From Collimonas fungivorans Ter331 (GTDB taxonomy: Bacteria > Pseudomonadota > Gammaproteobacteria > Burkholderiales > Burkholderiaceae_D), in NCBI RefSeq assembly GCF_000221045.1, contig NC_015856.1:4236542-4300541 (forward strand): a stretch of 64,000 nucleotides of DNA. The letters run 5' to 3'. This document shows, in pieces, positions 27,098 through 35,253 of this stretch (the stretch's first letter is position 1; each line of letters begins with the position of its first letter). The translations under genes and the position numbers were made by a program. The notes under the pieces are model-generated. The model had not been told where the DNA came from. It made no database searches and saw nothing but the letters and a program-made list of their open reading frames with translations.

Positions 27098-28714
27098 ATG
27101 TCCTCCAGCAATTCCCCTGCCTTCAAACGCCGCAATTTCCTGCGCACCGCCGCTGCCGGCGCCGGCGTGCTGCTGACCGGCGCGCCGCTGCACAAGGCCA
27201 TCGCGCAGAGCGGCGCGCCGGCCCTGGTTACTTCGGACCGGCTGCGGCCGCAACTGCCCAGCGGCGTGATGAGCGGCGACATTACGCGCGACAAGGCGAT
27301 TATCTGGAGCCGCGCCGACCGCCCCTCGCGCATGGTGGTGGAGTACGCCAGCAACGAAAATTTCCAGGATGCGCATACGCTGCAAGGGCCGCTGGCCCTT
27401 TCCGGCAGCGACTATTCGGCCAGGGTCGACCTCACCGGCCTGCCCAGCGGACAAACCGTCTTTTATCGCGTGCGCTTCCAGGACATCCAGAATCCGTCGG
27501 TCTACAGCGCACCGCTGAGCGGCAGCCTGCTGATCCCCGGCGGCGCCGAGCGCGACATCACTTTCGCCTTCTCCGGCGACGAGGCCGGCCAAGGCTGGGG
27601 CATCAACGAGGCCTGGGGCGGCTACCGGATCTATGAAACGATGCGCCGCTTCAAACCCGATTTTTTCATTCACTCAGGCGACCAGATCTACGCCGACGGC
27701 GTCATCGAAAAAGAAGTCAGGCTGGACGACGGCACGCTCTGGCAAAACCTGGTGACGCCGGCCAAGTCCAAGGTAGCCGAAACGCTGGACGACTATCGCG
27801 GCAATTTTGCCTATAACCTGCTGGACGCCAACAAGCTCCGCTTCGCCGCGGAAGTGCCGTTCCTGGTGCAATGGGACGACCACGAGGTGCGCAACAACTG
27901 GTATCCGGGCCAGAAAATCGGCGCGGCGGAAAAACGCTACCAGGAACGCGACCTGTCGACCTTGGCCGTCAACGCCAAGCGGGCGATGTTCGAATATAAC
28001 CCGTTCCGGATCGAACCCAGCGATCCCGAACGGGTTTACCGCATGTTCAACTACGGCCCGCTGCTGGAAGTGTTCATGCTCGACGAACGCAGCTACCGCG
28101 GCGCCAACTCCAGCAACCGCCAGGGCGTCCTGACGCAGGATGCGGCTTTTCTCGGCGCCGCCCAATTGCGCTGGATCAAACAGGCTTTGCTGCGCTCGCG
28201 CTCGACCTGGAAAGTGATCGCCAGCGACATGCCGATCTCGATCGTGGTGCCGGACCTCAACCCGGATGTGCCGCAAGGCACGTTCGAGGCCTGGGCCAAC
28301 AACGACCACGGCAAGCCGCTCGGACGCGAGCTGGAAGTGGCCGACCTGCTCAAGTTCATCAAGCAGCACGACATCAAGAACGTGGTGTGGGTCACCGCCG
28401 ATGTGCACTACGCTTCGGCCACCTACTACATGCCCGAGAAAGCCAGCTTCACCGACTTCAAGCCGTTCTGGGAATTCGTCGGCGGCCCGCTGCATGCCGG
28501 TACTTTCGGTCCGGGCGAAATCGACCGCACTTTCGGCCCCGACGTGCGCTACGTCAGCATCCCCAGCGACATGAAACAGAACCGCCCGCCCAGCGAGCTG
28601 CTGCAATTCTTCGGCGTCGGCAAGATCGACGCCAAAAGCAAGGTCATGACGGTATCCCTGCACGACATCGACGGCAAGGACCTGTTCAAGATCGACCTCC
28701 ATCCCGAGGTGTAG
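27098..28714 (+). CDS. phoD: PhoD-type alkaline phosphatase/phosphodiesterase, Tat-exported
   Basis: Metal-dependent phosphatase acting outside the inner membrane on phosphate esters. The 538-residue product has a twin-arginine signal (KRRNFLRTAAAGAGVLLTG), the N-terminal Fn3-like PhoD domain (SGVMSGDITRDKAIIWSRAD) and a C-terminal metallophosphatase domain with FSGDEAGQGWGINEAWGGYR, FFIHSGDQIYADG and VQWDDHEVRNNWYPG, which supply the metal ligands. Single gene; no Pho box identified by eye. Confidence 0.92.
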   Translation: MSSSNSPAFKRRNFLRTAAAGAGVLLTGAPLHKAIAQSGAPALVTSDRLRPQLPSGVMSGDITRDKAIIWSRADRPSRMVVEYASNENFQDAHTLQGPLALSGSDYSARVDLTGLPSGQTVFYRVRFQDIQNPSVYSAPLSGSLLIPGGAERDITFAFSGDEAGQGWGINEAWGGYRIYETMRRFKPDFFIHSGDQIYADGVIEKEVRLDDGTLWQNLVTPAKSKVAETLDDYRGNFAYNLLDANKLRFAAEVPFLVQWDDHEVRNNWYPGQKIGAAEKRYQERDLSTLAVNAKRAMFEYNPFRIEPSDPERVYRMFNYGPLLEVFMLDERSYRGANSSNRQGVLTQDAAFLGAAQLRWIKQALLRSRSTWKVIASDMPISIVVPDLNPDVPQGTFEAWANNDHGKPLGRELEVADLLKFIKQHDIKNVVWVTADVHYASATYYMPEKASFTDFKPFWEFVGGPLHAGTFGPGEIDRTFGPDVRYVSIPSDMKQNRPPSELLQFFGVGKIDAKSKVMTVSLHDIDGKDLFKIDLHPEV

Positions 28715-28816
28715 CAATTACCCTGTTGGCCCGGCTCCAACAGACAGTGCCGGCTTGCTCGCGCCGGGGTGAAGCGCTACCATACGGCTGACTTTGCCAA
28801 CCCGTGATGCGCGCCC

Positions 28817-29185
28817 ATGTTCCGCCTGCCCCGTTCCTTGCGTCAGCTAGCTGTCTGCCTGGCCATGTTTGCAGCATTGCTGCCAAGCGTGGTGCAGCTG
28901 CTGCCGGCCGCCCACGGCCAGCCGCTGGGACTGGGCGAACTGTGCAGCACTGCCGGCCACGTCAAGGCGCCTGGGCCCGACAGCCCGGCGGCGCCGGACC
29001 AGGACCATCAAGGCCATTGCCTGCTGTGCTTCATCCACGCGGCCGACCTCGGCCTGCCGCCCAGCCTCAACCTGTGGCAAGCCACTGCCAGCACCGGCGT
29101 CGACCTGGCGCCAACCTCATCCATTCCGCACGCCAGTGTCGTCTGGCTCATGCCGCAATCGCGCGGCCCGCCCGTCTTTTCTTGA
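28817..29185 (+). CDS. DUF2946 family protein
   Basis: A 122-residue exported or membrane-anchored protein: N-terminal hydrophobic segment (LAVCLAMFAALLPSVVQLLPAA), then a His/Cys cluster (DHQGHCLLCFIHAADLGLPP) characteristic of DUF2946 proteins, and the C-terminal RGPP motif. Family members are often found near copper-related or TonB-receptor genes. The neighbour 72 bases downstream also starts with a cysteine cluster, so a shared metal-related role is plausible but unproven. Confidence 0.75.
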   Translation: MFRLPRSLRQLAVCLAMFAALLPSVVQLLPAAHGQPLGLGELCSTAGHVKAPGPDSPAAPDQDHQGHCLLCFIHAADLGLPPSLNLWQATASTGVDLAPTSSIPHASVVWLMPQSRGPPVFS

Positions 29186-29256
29186 TTTTGTCAGCTAGTG
29201 CAAGCTCCCTGCCCGGAAGTTTGCCTTTACACCTTTCAATTTGAACAAGGAATGCC

Positions 29257-30282
29257 ATGGCTACGCCATCACGCCGCCGCATCCGGCCAGCAGTACTGCC
29301 GCTTGCCGCGTTTTCCGTTATTGCGCTGTTTCCTCATGCTGCCCTGGCTTGCGCCAGTTGCGGCTGCACGCTCAGCTCCGACTGGGACAACCTCGGCCTC
29401 GGCAGTTCGTCGGGACTGAAAATGGATATCCGCTACGATTACCTGAACCAGAACCAGCTGCGCAGCGGCAGCAGCACGATTTCGCCCGGCGCCGCCAGCC
29501 GGATTTCGAATAACGGCGATCCGCAGGAAGTCGAAAAATATACCCGCAACAATTACCTGACGCTGGGCCTCGACTACAGCATCAATCCGGACTGGGGCGT
29601 CAGCCTGCAACTGCCCTACATCTTGCGCAGCCATAGCACGCTGGGCACGGCGTCGGACGGCGTGACGCCAGGCGACGGCGGTGGCCAGTACGATTCGAGG
29701 ACGTCCAGCATCGGCGACCTCAAGATCATCGGCCGCTACCAGGGTTTTACGCCGGAACACAATTTCGGCCTCATGTTCGGCTTGAAACTGCCGACCGGCA
29801 GCCATACCGACACCGCCATGTCCAGCGATCCCGGTGCGCCAGGCCCGGTGCCTATCGACCGCGGCCTGCAGCCTGGCACCGGCACCACCGACGCCATCCT
29901 CGGCGCCTATTACATGGATACGCTCAACAAGGATTGGGATTATTTCGTGCAGGGCATCGTGCAAAAAGCGCTCAATTCCAGCGATCAATACCGCCCCGGC
30001 GACGGCGCCAACCTGAACCTTGGCCTGCGTTACATGGGCAACGCTGATTTCACGCCGCAAATCCAGCTGAATGTGCGGCGCGTGCTGCACGATACCGGCG
30101 CCGATGCCGACACCGTCAGCACCGGCGGCACCCTGGTCTATCTCAGCCCGGGAGTGACGGTGCCGCTCAGCCAGCAAATCTCTGTGTACGGTTTTGTGCA
30201 ATTGCCGGTCTATCAGAAGGTCAACGGCGTACAGCTTGCTCCCCGCTATACCGCGACCCTGGGCATGCGTTACTCGTTCTAG
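29257..30282 (+). CDS. Outer-membrane beta-barrel-like protein with N-terminal CxxCxC motif
   Basis: A 341-residue exported protein of unknown function. The signal peptide ends at ALA, and the mature protein begins immediately with CASCGCTLSSDWDN, a cysteine cluster suited to metal binding. The remainder is rich in alternating amphipathic strands (MDIRYDYLNQNQL, NNYLTLGLDYSINPDWGVSLQLPYI, FGLMFGLKLPTGSH, ISVYGFVQLPVYQKV) and ends with an aromatic (MRYSF), as in outer-membrane barrels. Follows the DUF2946 gene. Confidence 0.7.
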   Translation: MATPSRRRIRPAVLPLAAFSVIALFPHAALACASCGCTLSSDWDNLGLGSSSGLKMDIRYDYLNQNQLRSGSSTISPGAASRISNNGDPQEVEKYTRNNYLTLGLDYSINPDWGVSLQLPYILRSHSTLGTASDGVTPGDGGGQYDSRTSSIGDLKIIGRYQGFTPEHNFGLMFGLKLPTGSHTDTAMSSDPGAPGPVPIDRGLQPGTGTTDAILGAYYMDTLNKDWDYFVQGIVQKALNSSDQYRPGDGANLNLGLRYMGNADFTPQIQLNVRRVLHDTGADADTVSTGGTLVYLSPGVTVPLSQQISVYGFVQLPVYQKVNGVQLAPRYTATLGMRYSF

Positions 30283-30633
30283 CCGGTACGCGCGGGCCGC
30301 CAAGGGGCGGTTCGCGCTATTCCCCCGCTCTTTCCCGAATATGAGTTAGTTCTTTATCAACGATAAACGGGTATGTATCCGGTCAATCGGGTGTTGCCTT
30401 AAATGCATGGACCAAGAGGCATGCGGTAGAAATATCACAATTGTTTTCAATTGTATCGATAGTCATGTCAGCCATATCCAATCCGACAGCGTTTAATACC
30501 TACCTCGGTCATATTGCCAGGTGCGGCGCACAACATTGCTTAGTCGTGCTGCGGTAGACGGATTGATAGATTGATACATAAGGTGCGCCAGCTGCAAGGC
30601 CACATGAGCTTCACCAACTCCATGGAGAAAAAA
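30283..30633. other. Intergenic region before the DUF3761 gene
   Basis: About 350 bases without a gene, AT-richer in the middle. A small perfect inverted repeat ACAATTG-TTTT-CAATTGT lies at 30437-30454 and could be an operator. In-frame sequence upstream of the next start does not look coding. Confidence 0.4.
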
Positions 30634-31176
30634 ATGAAAGCATTGTTTATTTCAGCAGCAGTTGCAGCAGCCTTACTGACATCGGCAGCCAGCTTCGCCC
30701 AGGCTCCGGCCGCAGCGCCAGCCGGCACTACCGGCCTTTGCAAGGACGGCAGCTATTCTTCCAACGCTACCAAGAAAGGCGCTTGCTCTGGCCATAAGGG
30801 CGTAAAAGAATGGTATTCCGCCGCGCCAGCGGCCGCCGCACCTGCAGCAGCAGCCCCGGCAGCAGCGGCTCCTGCCCCAGCCAAGGCAGCAACTCCAACG
30901 CCGGCCCCAGCTGCGGCTCCTGCCCCAGCTCCCGCTAAAGCAGCAGCTCCGGCTGCTGCCGCACCAGCCGCGATGGCGCCAGCCAAACCGGCTGCCGCAG
31001 CCACCGCTCCTGCAGCCGGCGGCGGCGCCGGCAAAGTCTGGGTCAACAGCGCCAGCAAGGTATATCACTGCGAAGGCAGCAAATACTATGGCAAGACCAA
31101 GGCCGGTTCTTACATGACGGAAGCAGAAGCCAAGGCGGCAGGCAACCATGCCAACCATGGCAAAGCCTGCAGCTGA
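30634..31176 (+). CDS. Secreted DUF3761-like protein with Ala/Pro linker
   Basis: A 180-residue exported protein. Signal peptide MKALFISAAVAAALLTSAASFA, then a DUF3761-like N-terminal module (TGLCKDGSYSSNATKKGACSGHKGVKEWY), a roughly 65-residue linker of almost pure Ala/Pro/Lys, and a C-terminal module (GKVWVNSASKVYHCEGSKYYGKTKAGSYMTEAEAKAAG ending HGKAC). Each module has two cysteines. The ATG at 30634 follows GGAGAAAAAA. Function unknown; a cell-envelope role is only a guess. Confidence 0.75.
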   Translation: MKALFISAAVAAALLTSAASFAQAPAAAPAGTTGLCKDGSYSSNATKKGACSGHKGVKEWYSAAPAAAAPAAAAPAAAAPAPAKAATPTPAPAAAPAPAPAKAAAPAAAAPAAMAPAKPAAAATAPAAGGGAGKVWVNSASKVYHCEGSKYYGKTKAGSYMTEAEAKAAGNHANHGKACS

Positions 31177-31186
31177 TAGCTGAGCG

Positions 31187-31210
31187 CAACGGGGCCTGCT
31201 GGCCCCGTTG
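31187..31210 (+). terminator. Stem-loop after the DUF3761 gene
   Basis: Perfect arms CAACGGGGCC / GGCCCCGTTG with loop TGCT, then a weak T-rich stretch (TCGTTTCT). Confidence 0.65.
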
Positions 31211-31367
31211 TCGTTTCTGGCCAATGCGAATGAAAACCGGCAGTGCGGCAGCCGATAAAATCGGCTTCGGTTTTATCTATCTTTAACAATTGGGCCGCTA
31301 TTTTTGATGCTTTTTACGCTACTCTTGCCGGGTAGTCTAAAGATGGTCAACTCTGAAAGGAAATCTC

Positions 31368-31613
31368 ATGGGCTTTATCGCTTGGTTGATAGTGGGCGCG
31401 ATTGCAGGATGGCTGGCAGGCGTCCTGGTCAAGGGCGGCGGCTTCGGTGTGCTGGTCGACATCATCGTTGGTATCGTCGGCGCTTTCATCGGCGGCTGGC
31501 TGGCAGGTATCCTGGGCATCCAGGTTGGCGGCGGCTGGATTGCATCGATCGTGACGGCCACTGTAGGCGCCGTGATCCTGCTGTTCATTCTGCGGCTTAT
31601 CAAGCGCGCCTGA
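31368..31613 (+). CDS. GlsB/YeaQ/YmgE-family small membrane protein
   Basis: An 81-residue protein with three hydrophobic helices and the glycine-rich pattern of the transglycosylase-associated family (FIAWLIVGAIAGWLAGVLVKGGGFGVLVDIIVGIVGAFIGGWLAG). Family members are often stress-induced; the molecular role is not known. Shine-Dalgarno GAAAGGAAA precedes the ATG. Monocistronic with its own terminator. Confidence 0.88.
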   Translation: MGFIAWLIVGAIAGWLAGVLVKGGGFGVLVDIIVGIVGAFIGGWLAGILGIQVGGGWIASIVTATVGAVILLFILRLIKRA

Positions 31614-31643
31614 GCTATAGCTCTGATTGCAGCACTGATGTAC

Positions 31644-31676
31644 AAAAAACCCGCGTAAATGCGGGTTTTTCTTTTT
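31644..31676 (+). terminator. Rho-independent terminator of the GlsB-type gene
   Basis: Arms AAAAAACCCGC / GCGGGTTTTT with a 6-base loop and a following T-rich run. Confidence 0.9.
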
Positions 31677-31742
31677 CCGGGCGCAGGCGCACAGGCCGCC
31701 AGCCTCTATTTAAAGTCGCAAGCCATTTGCTCCTTCAGCGGC

Positions 31743-32293
31743 AATGCTTGCGCACTGCGATGGCAACGGCCGAGATAGTCGAGAAATGACGGCGCTGGCG
31801 AATTGCTGACGCTAAGCATGCTGGAACAGTCGTCGCTGGCCGAGCCCAGGGAAAAATCATGCTGGAAGATTTCCTGCGCTCCGCCACCGGCAACACCGGC
31901 GAAGAACTGGCCCTGCACCGCAACGCCATCAGCTGGCATATTGACGCCGCGCTGAAAGAGATCGACACCGAACCGCGCAGCCTGGGCCGCGCCTTCTCCA
32001 ACCTGGTGCGCAATGCATCGCGCTATGCTCGTAGCACCATCAGGGTGCGCGCCGAGCCCGGCGTCGACAGCTGGATGCTGATTGTCGAAGACGACGGCGT
32101 CGGCATCCCCGAGCAGGAACGGGAGCGGATTTTCGAACCGTTTTGCCGGCTCGACCGCAGCCGCGACCGCGCCACCGGCGGCTACGGCCTGGGCCTGGCG
32201 ATCGTCAAGAAGATCGCCGACCGGCTGGGCGGCACGGTCCGTGTCGACAGCTCGCACCTATCACCTTTACTTATTCCAAATAAGGCAAGCTGA
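31743..32293 (+). pseudogene. Remnant of a sensor histidine kinase (C-terminal half, frameshifted)
   Basis: Positions 31859-32293 encode the ATP-binding domain of a histidine kinase (FSNLVRNASRYA N-box, VEDDGVGIPEQERERIFEPF G1, YGLGLAIVKKIADRLGG G2), 144 residues with no dimerisation domain. In a different frame just upstream (about 31801-31840) the sequence reads GELLTLSMLEQ, which is the end of a typical dimerisation helix, so a frameshift separates the pieces. A stop codon interrupts that frame at about 31776. The last residues (SSHLSPLLIPNKAS) depart from the family after GGTVRVDSS. No response-regulator gene is adjacent. Likely a dead RstB/QseC-like kinase. Confidence 0.7.
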
Positions 32294-32338
32294 CAGCCAT
32301 GCACGCACGGGAAGCACCAAACACGCCAGGCCATCAGG

Positions 32339-32358
32339 AAAGCATTTTTGCTTTTTTT
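32339..32358 (+). terminator. Small T-rich hairpin upstream of the M1 peptidase gene
   Basis: Arms AAAGCA / TGCTTT with a 4-base T loop followed by a T-run; a plausible weak terminator between the dead kinase and the M1 peptidase gene. Confidence 0.5.
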
Positions 32359-32436
32359 ATTCATACTATTTCCCTAGCGAATCAGCGTGGCGCGCGCTAG
32401 AATCCCAAGACCAAATTTGGGAGGATTTCATCTGTG

Positions 32437-35139
32437 ATGTGTACTACCCGTCGTTTCACATTAACCGCTCTCGCCCTTGGCATTGCATCGTTCAACGCCG
32501 CAGCGGCGACCCCGAACGATTCCGCGCCGCTGGGAAAACTGCCGCGCTGGGCCCAGCCGCTGGCCTATCAGCTCGACTTGCGCGTCGATCCGCAACAGTC
32601 CGACTATAGCGGCAGCGCCACCATCGACATCGACCTGAAACAAGCCGCCGACCACTTGTGGCTGCATGGCCAGGACCTCAACGTCAGCAAGGTCACGCTG
32701 ACCGACAGGCGGAAAAAAACCTACGCTGCGCAATACAAGGTAGCCGCGCAAAAAGAAGGCGTGGCGGCGATCGAGTTCGGCCAGACGCTGCCGGCCGGAC
32801 GCTACAGCGTCACGCTGGAATACAGCGCGCCGTTCAATCAGCAGCTGGAAGGCGTGTACAAGGTCAGCAGCCAGGGCGCGCCATATGTCATCACGCAGAT
32901 GGAAGCGATCAGCGCGCGCTACGCTTTCCCTGGTTTCGATGAACCTGCCTTCAAGACGCCGTTTACACTCAGCCTGACCGTGCCGGAAAACCAGGTTGCC
33001 GTCGCCAACACCCGCCAGGTCGAAGAACAGAAACTCGACAAAGGCTGGCACAAGCTGAGCTTTGCCCCGACCAGGCCGTTGCCGACTTACCTGGTGGCGT
33101 TCGCCGTCGGCCCGTGGGATGTGGTCAACGGACCGGAAATTCCGGCAACCAAATGGCGCCCCCAGGCGACGCCGCTGCGCGGCATAGCGCCGCACGGCGA
33201 AGGCGAGCGCATCAAGCCTGCGCTGGCGCAGACGCCGGCCATCATCACCGCGCTGGAAGATTATTTCGGCTTCGGCTATCCGTTCGACAAGGTCGACCTG
33301 CTGGCAGCGCCTGACTTTGCCGCCGGCGCCATGGAAAACCCGGGCCTGGTGACTTTCCGCGATTACCTGATGCTGCTCGACGCCAACTCGCCGGCGCACA
33401 ACGTGCGCGGCTCGTTCAATGTCACGGCCCACGAACTGGCGCACCAATGGTTCGGCGACACCGTCACCATGCCATGGTGGGACGACCTGTGGCTCAACGA
33501 AGCGTTCGCCACCTGGATGCAAAGCAAGATCACGCGCCAGCTGCACCCTGAATACCGCGCCGACCTGGAACTGATCGGCGGCGCCAGCTATGCGATGCAA
33601 AGCGACAGCCTGGTCAGCGTACGCCGCATCCGCCAGCCGATCACCGGCAACGGCGATATCGAAACGGCGTTCGACGGCATCACCTACCAGAAAGGCGCCG
33701 CCGTATTGAACATGTTCGAACGCTACCTCGGCGCGGAAACCTTCCGCCAGGGCGTGCGCGCGTATATCAAGCAGCACCAGTTCTCCAGCGCCACCGCGGA
33801 CGACCTGGTGGCGGCGCTGGCCAAGGCTTCTGGCAAGGACCAGCGTTTTGCGAAAGCGATGCAAAGTTTCCTCGACCAATCCGGCGTGCCGCTGGTCGAC
33901 ACCAGGCTTAGCTGGGAAGACGGCAAGGCCGTGCTGCGCCTGAAACAGCAGCGCTACCTGCCGCTCGGTTCGACCGGCGAAGCCAAGCGCCTGTGGGGCA
34001 TTCCGGTATGCGTGCGCTATGGCGTCGCCGACAGCAGCGGCAACGACAGCGCCAAGACCCAATGCGAACTGCTGGACCAGGAACAAGGCAAGATGGTGTT
34101 GCAAGGCGCATCGGCCGGCAGCTGGTACATGCCGAATGCAGATGCCGCCGGCTACTATCGCTTCAACATGGCGCGTGACGACCTGGCGCGACTGACCGCC
34201 AGCCTCGGCCAATTGCCGGACACCGAACAGCTGGCCTACGCCGATGCCGTCAACGCCGGTTTCGACAGCGGCGCCCTGGATGCCGCCGCCGTACTGGCTG
34301 CGGCGCCGCGCCTGGCGCAGTCAAACACACGCGAAGTGGCGACAGCGCTGATCCCTACGCTCAAATGGCTGTCCCGACACGAAGCCCGCAACCCGGCCCA
34401 GCAGGCACGCCTGGTTGAACTGGCGCGCCAGATGTACCTGCCGCGCCTGCAGCAGCTCGGTTACCAGCGCCGCGCCAATGAAAGCCAGGACGATGCGCTG
34501 CTGCGCGCCTCGCTGGCGAGTTTCCTGGCGCTCGACATGAAACTGCCGGAAGTCCGCCAGGCCCTGCTGGCGCAAGGCAAACAAGCGTTGCAGCCGAATG
34601 CCGACGGCCAGCTCAAGCTGGCGGCAGCCAATCCTGACCTGCTGCGTTCGGTGCTGGCGGTCAGCACACAAGATAGCGGCGACAGCGCCATCGACGTCTT
34701 GATCAAGGCGCTCGGCAACACCAGCGAACCGGCGCAACGCATGGCGATCCTGAGCGGCCTCGGTTCCGCCAAGGCCGCCGGCAATGCCGAACGCGCGCGC
34801 AACCTGGCGCTCGATCCGCGCGTCAAGGTCGGCGAAATCAGCACTCTGCTGTACGCCAGCCGGGAAGACGGCGAAGGCCGCGACGCCATGTGGAAATGGT
34901 TTACCGCCAACCATGCGCAGCTGATCAAGCGCAGCGGCGATTCGTCCGGCGGCAAGCTGCCTGGACTGGTGGCCGGCGACAGCTGTTCGCAGCGCGAAGC
35001 GGACCGCCTGACGACCTTCTTCCAGCCTTTGCTGAAACAGTTGCCCGGCGCCGAACGCGGCCTGGCGCAGACCCGTGAAAAGGCTCTGCTGTGCACCGCT
35101 TTGCGCGACAAACAGGATCCGGAGGCAATCCTGCGCTGA
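32437..35139 (+). CDS. Exported M1-family zinc aminopeptidase
   Basis: A 900-residue secreted aminopeptidase. Signal peptide from MCTTRRFTLTALALGIASFNAAA, N-terminal beta-saddle domain, the substrate-anchoring GAMENPGLVTFRD exopeptidase motif, and the zinc site HELAHQWFG-x18-NEAFA (VTAHELAHQWFGDTVTMPWW ... LWLNEAFATWMQ). The tyrosine in the FDGITYQKGAAVLNMFE stretch is the expected transition-state residue. The C-terminal 350 residues form an ERAP1-like helical repeat domain. A GTG one codon earlier (32434) is at a better distance from GGGAGG and could be the true start. Confidence 0.93.
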   Translation: MCTTRRFTLTALALGIASFNAAAATPNDSAPLGKLPRWAQPLAYQLDLRVDPQQSDYSGSATIDIDLKQAADHLWLHGQDLNVSKVTLTDRRKKTYAAQYKVAAQKEGVAAIEFGQTLPAGRYSVTLEYSAPFNQQLEGVYKVSSQGAPYVITQMEAISARYAFPGFDEPAFKTPFTLSLTVPENQVAVANTRQVEEQKLDKGWHKLSFAPTRPLPTYLVAFAVGPWDVVNGPEIPATKWRPQATPLRGIAPHGEGERIKPALAQTPAIITALEDYFGFGYPFDKVDLLAAPDFAAGAMENPGLVTFRDYLMLLDANSPAHNVRGSFNVTAHELAHQWFGDTVTMPWWDDLWLNEAFATWMQSKITRQLHPEYRADLELIGGASYAMQSDSLVSVRRIRQPITGNGDIETAFDGITYQKGAAVLNMFERYLGAETFRQGVRAYIKQHQFSSATADDLVAALAKASGKDQRFAKAMQSFLDQSGVPLVDTRLSWEDGKAVLRLKQQRYLPLGSTGEAKRLWGIPVCVRYGVADSSGNDSAKTQCELLDQEQGKMVLQGASAGSWYMPNADAAGYYRFNMARDDLARLTASLGQLPDTEQLAYADAVNAGFDSGALDAAAVLAAAPRLAQSNTREVATALIPTLKWLSRHEARNPAQQARLVELARQMYLPRLQQLGYQRRANESQDDALLRASLASFLALDMKLPEVRQALLAQGKQALQPNADGQLKLAAANPDLLRSVLAVSTQDSGDSAIDVLIKALGNTSEPAQRMAILSGLGSAKAAGNAERARNLALDPRVKVGEISTLLYASREDGEGRDAMWKWFTANHAQLIKRSGDSSGGKLPGLVAGDSCSQREADRLTTFFQPLLKQLPGAERGLAQTREKALLCTALRDKQDPEAILR

Positions 35140-35253
35140 CGCTGGCTCCAGCAAACGCCGGCATTTGGGCGTATAAGCTGAGCTTTGACCCGATTTTTAG
35201 AATGCCTTACAAGGCTGTTTTTTCCGATGACTTCTCATAAGGATTATTTACTC

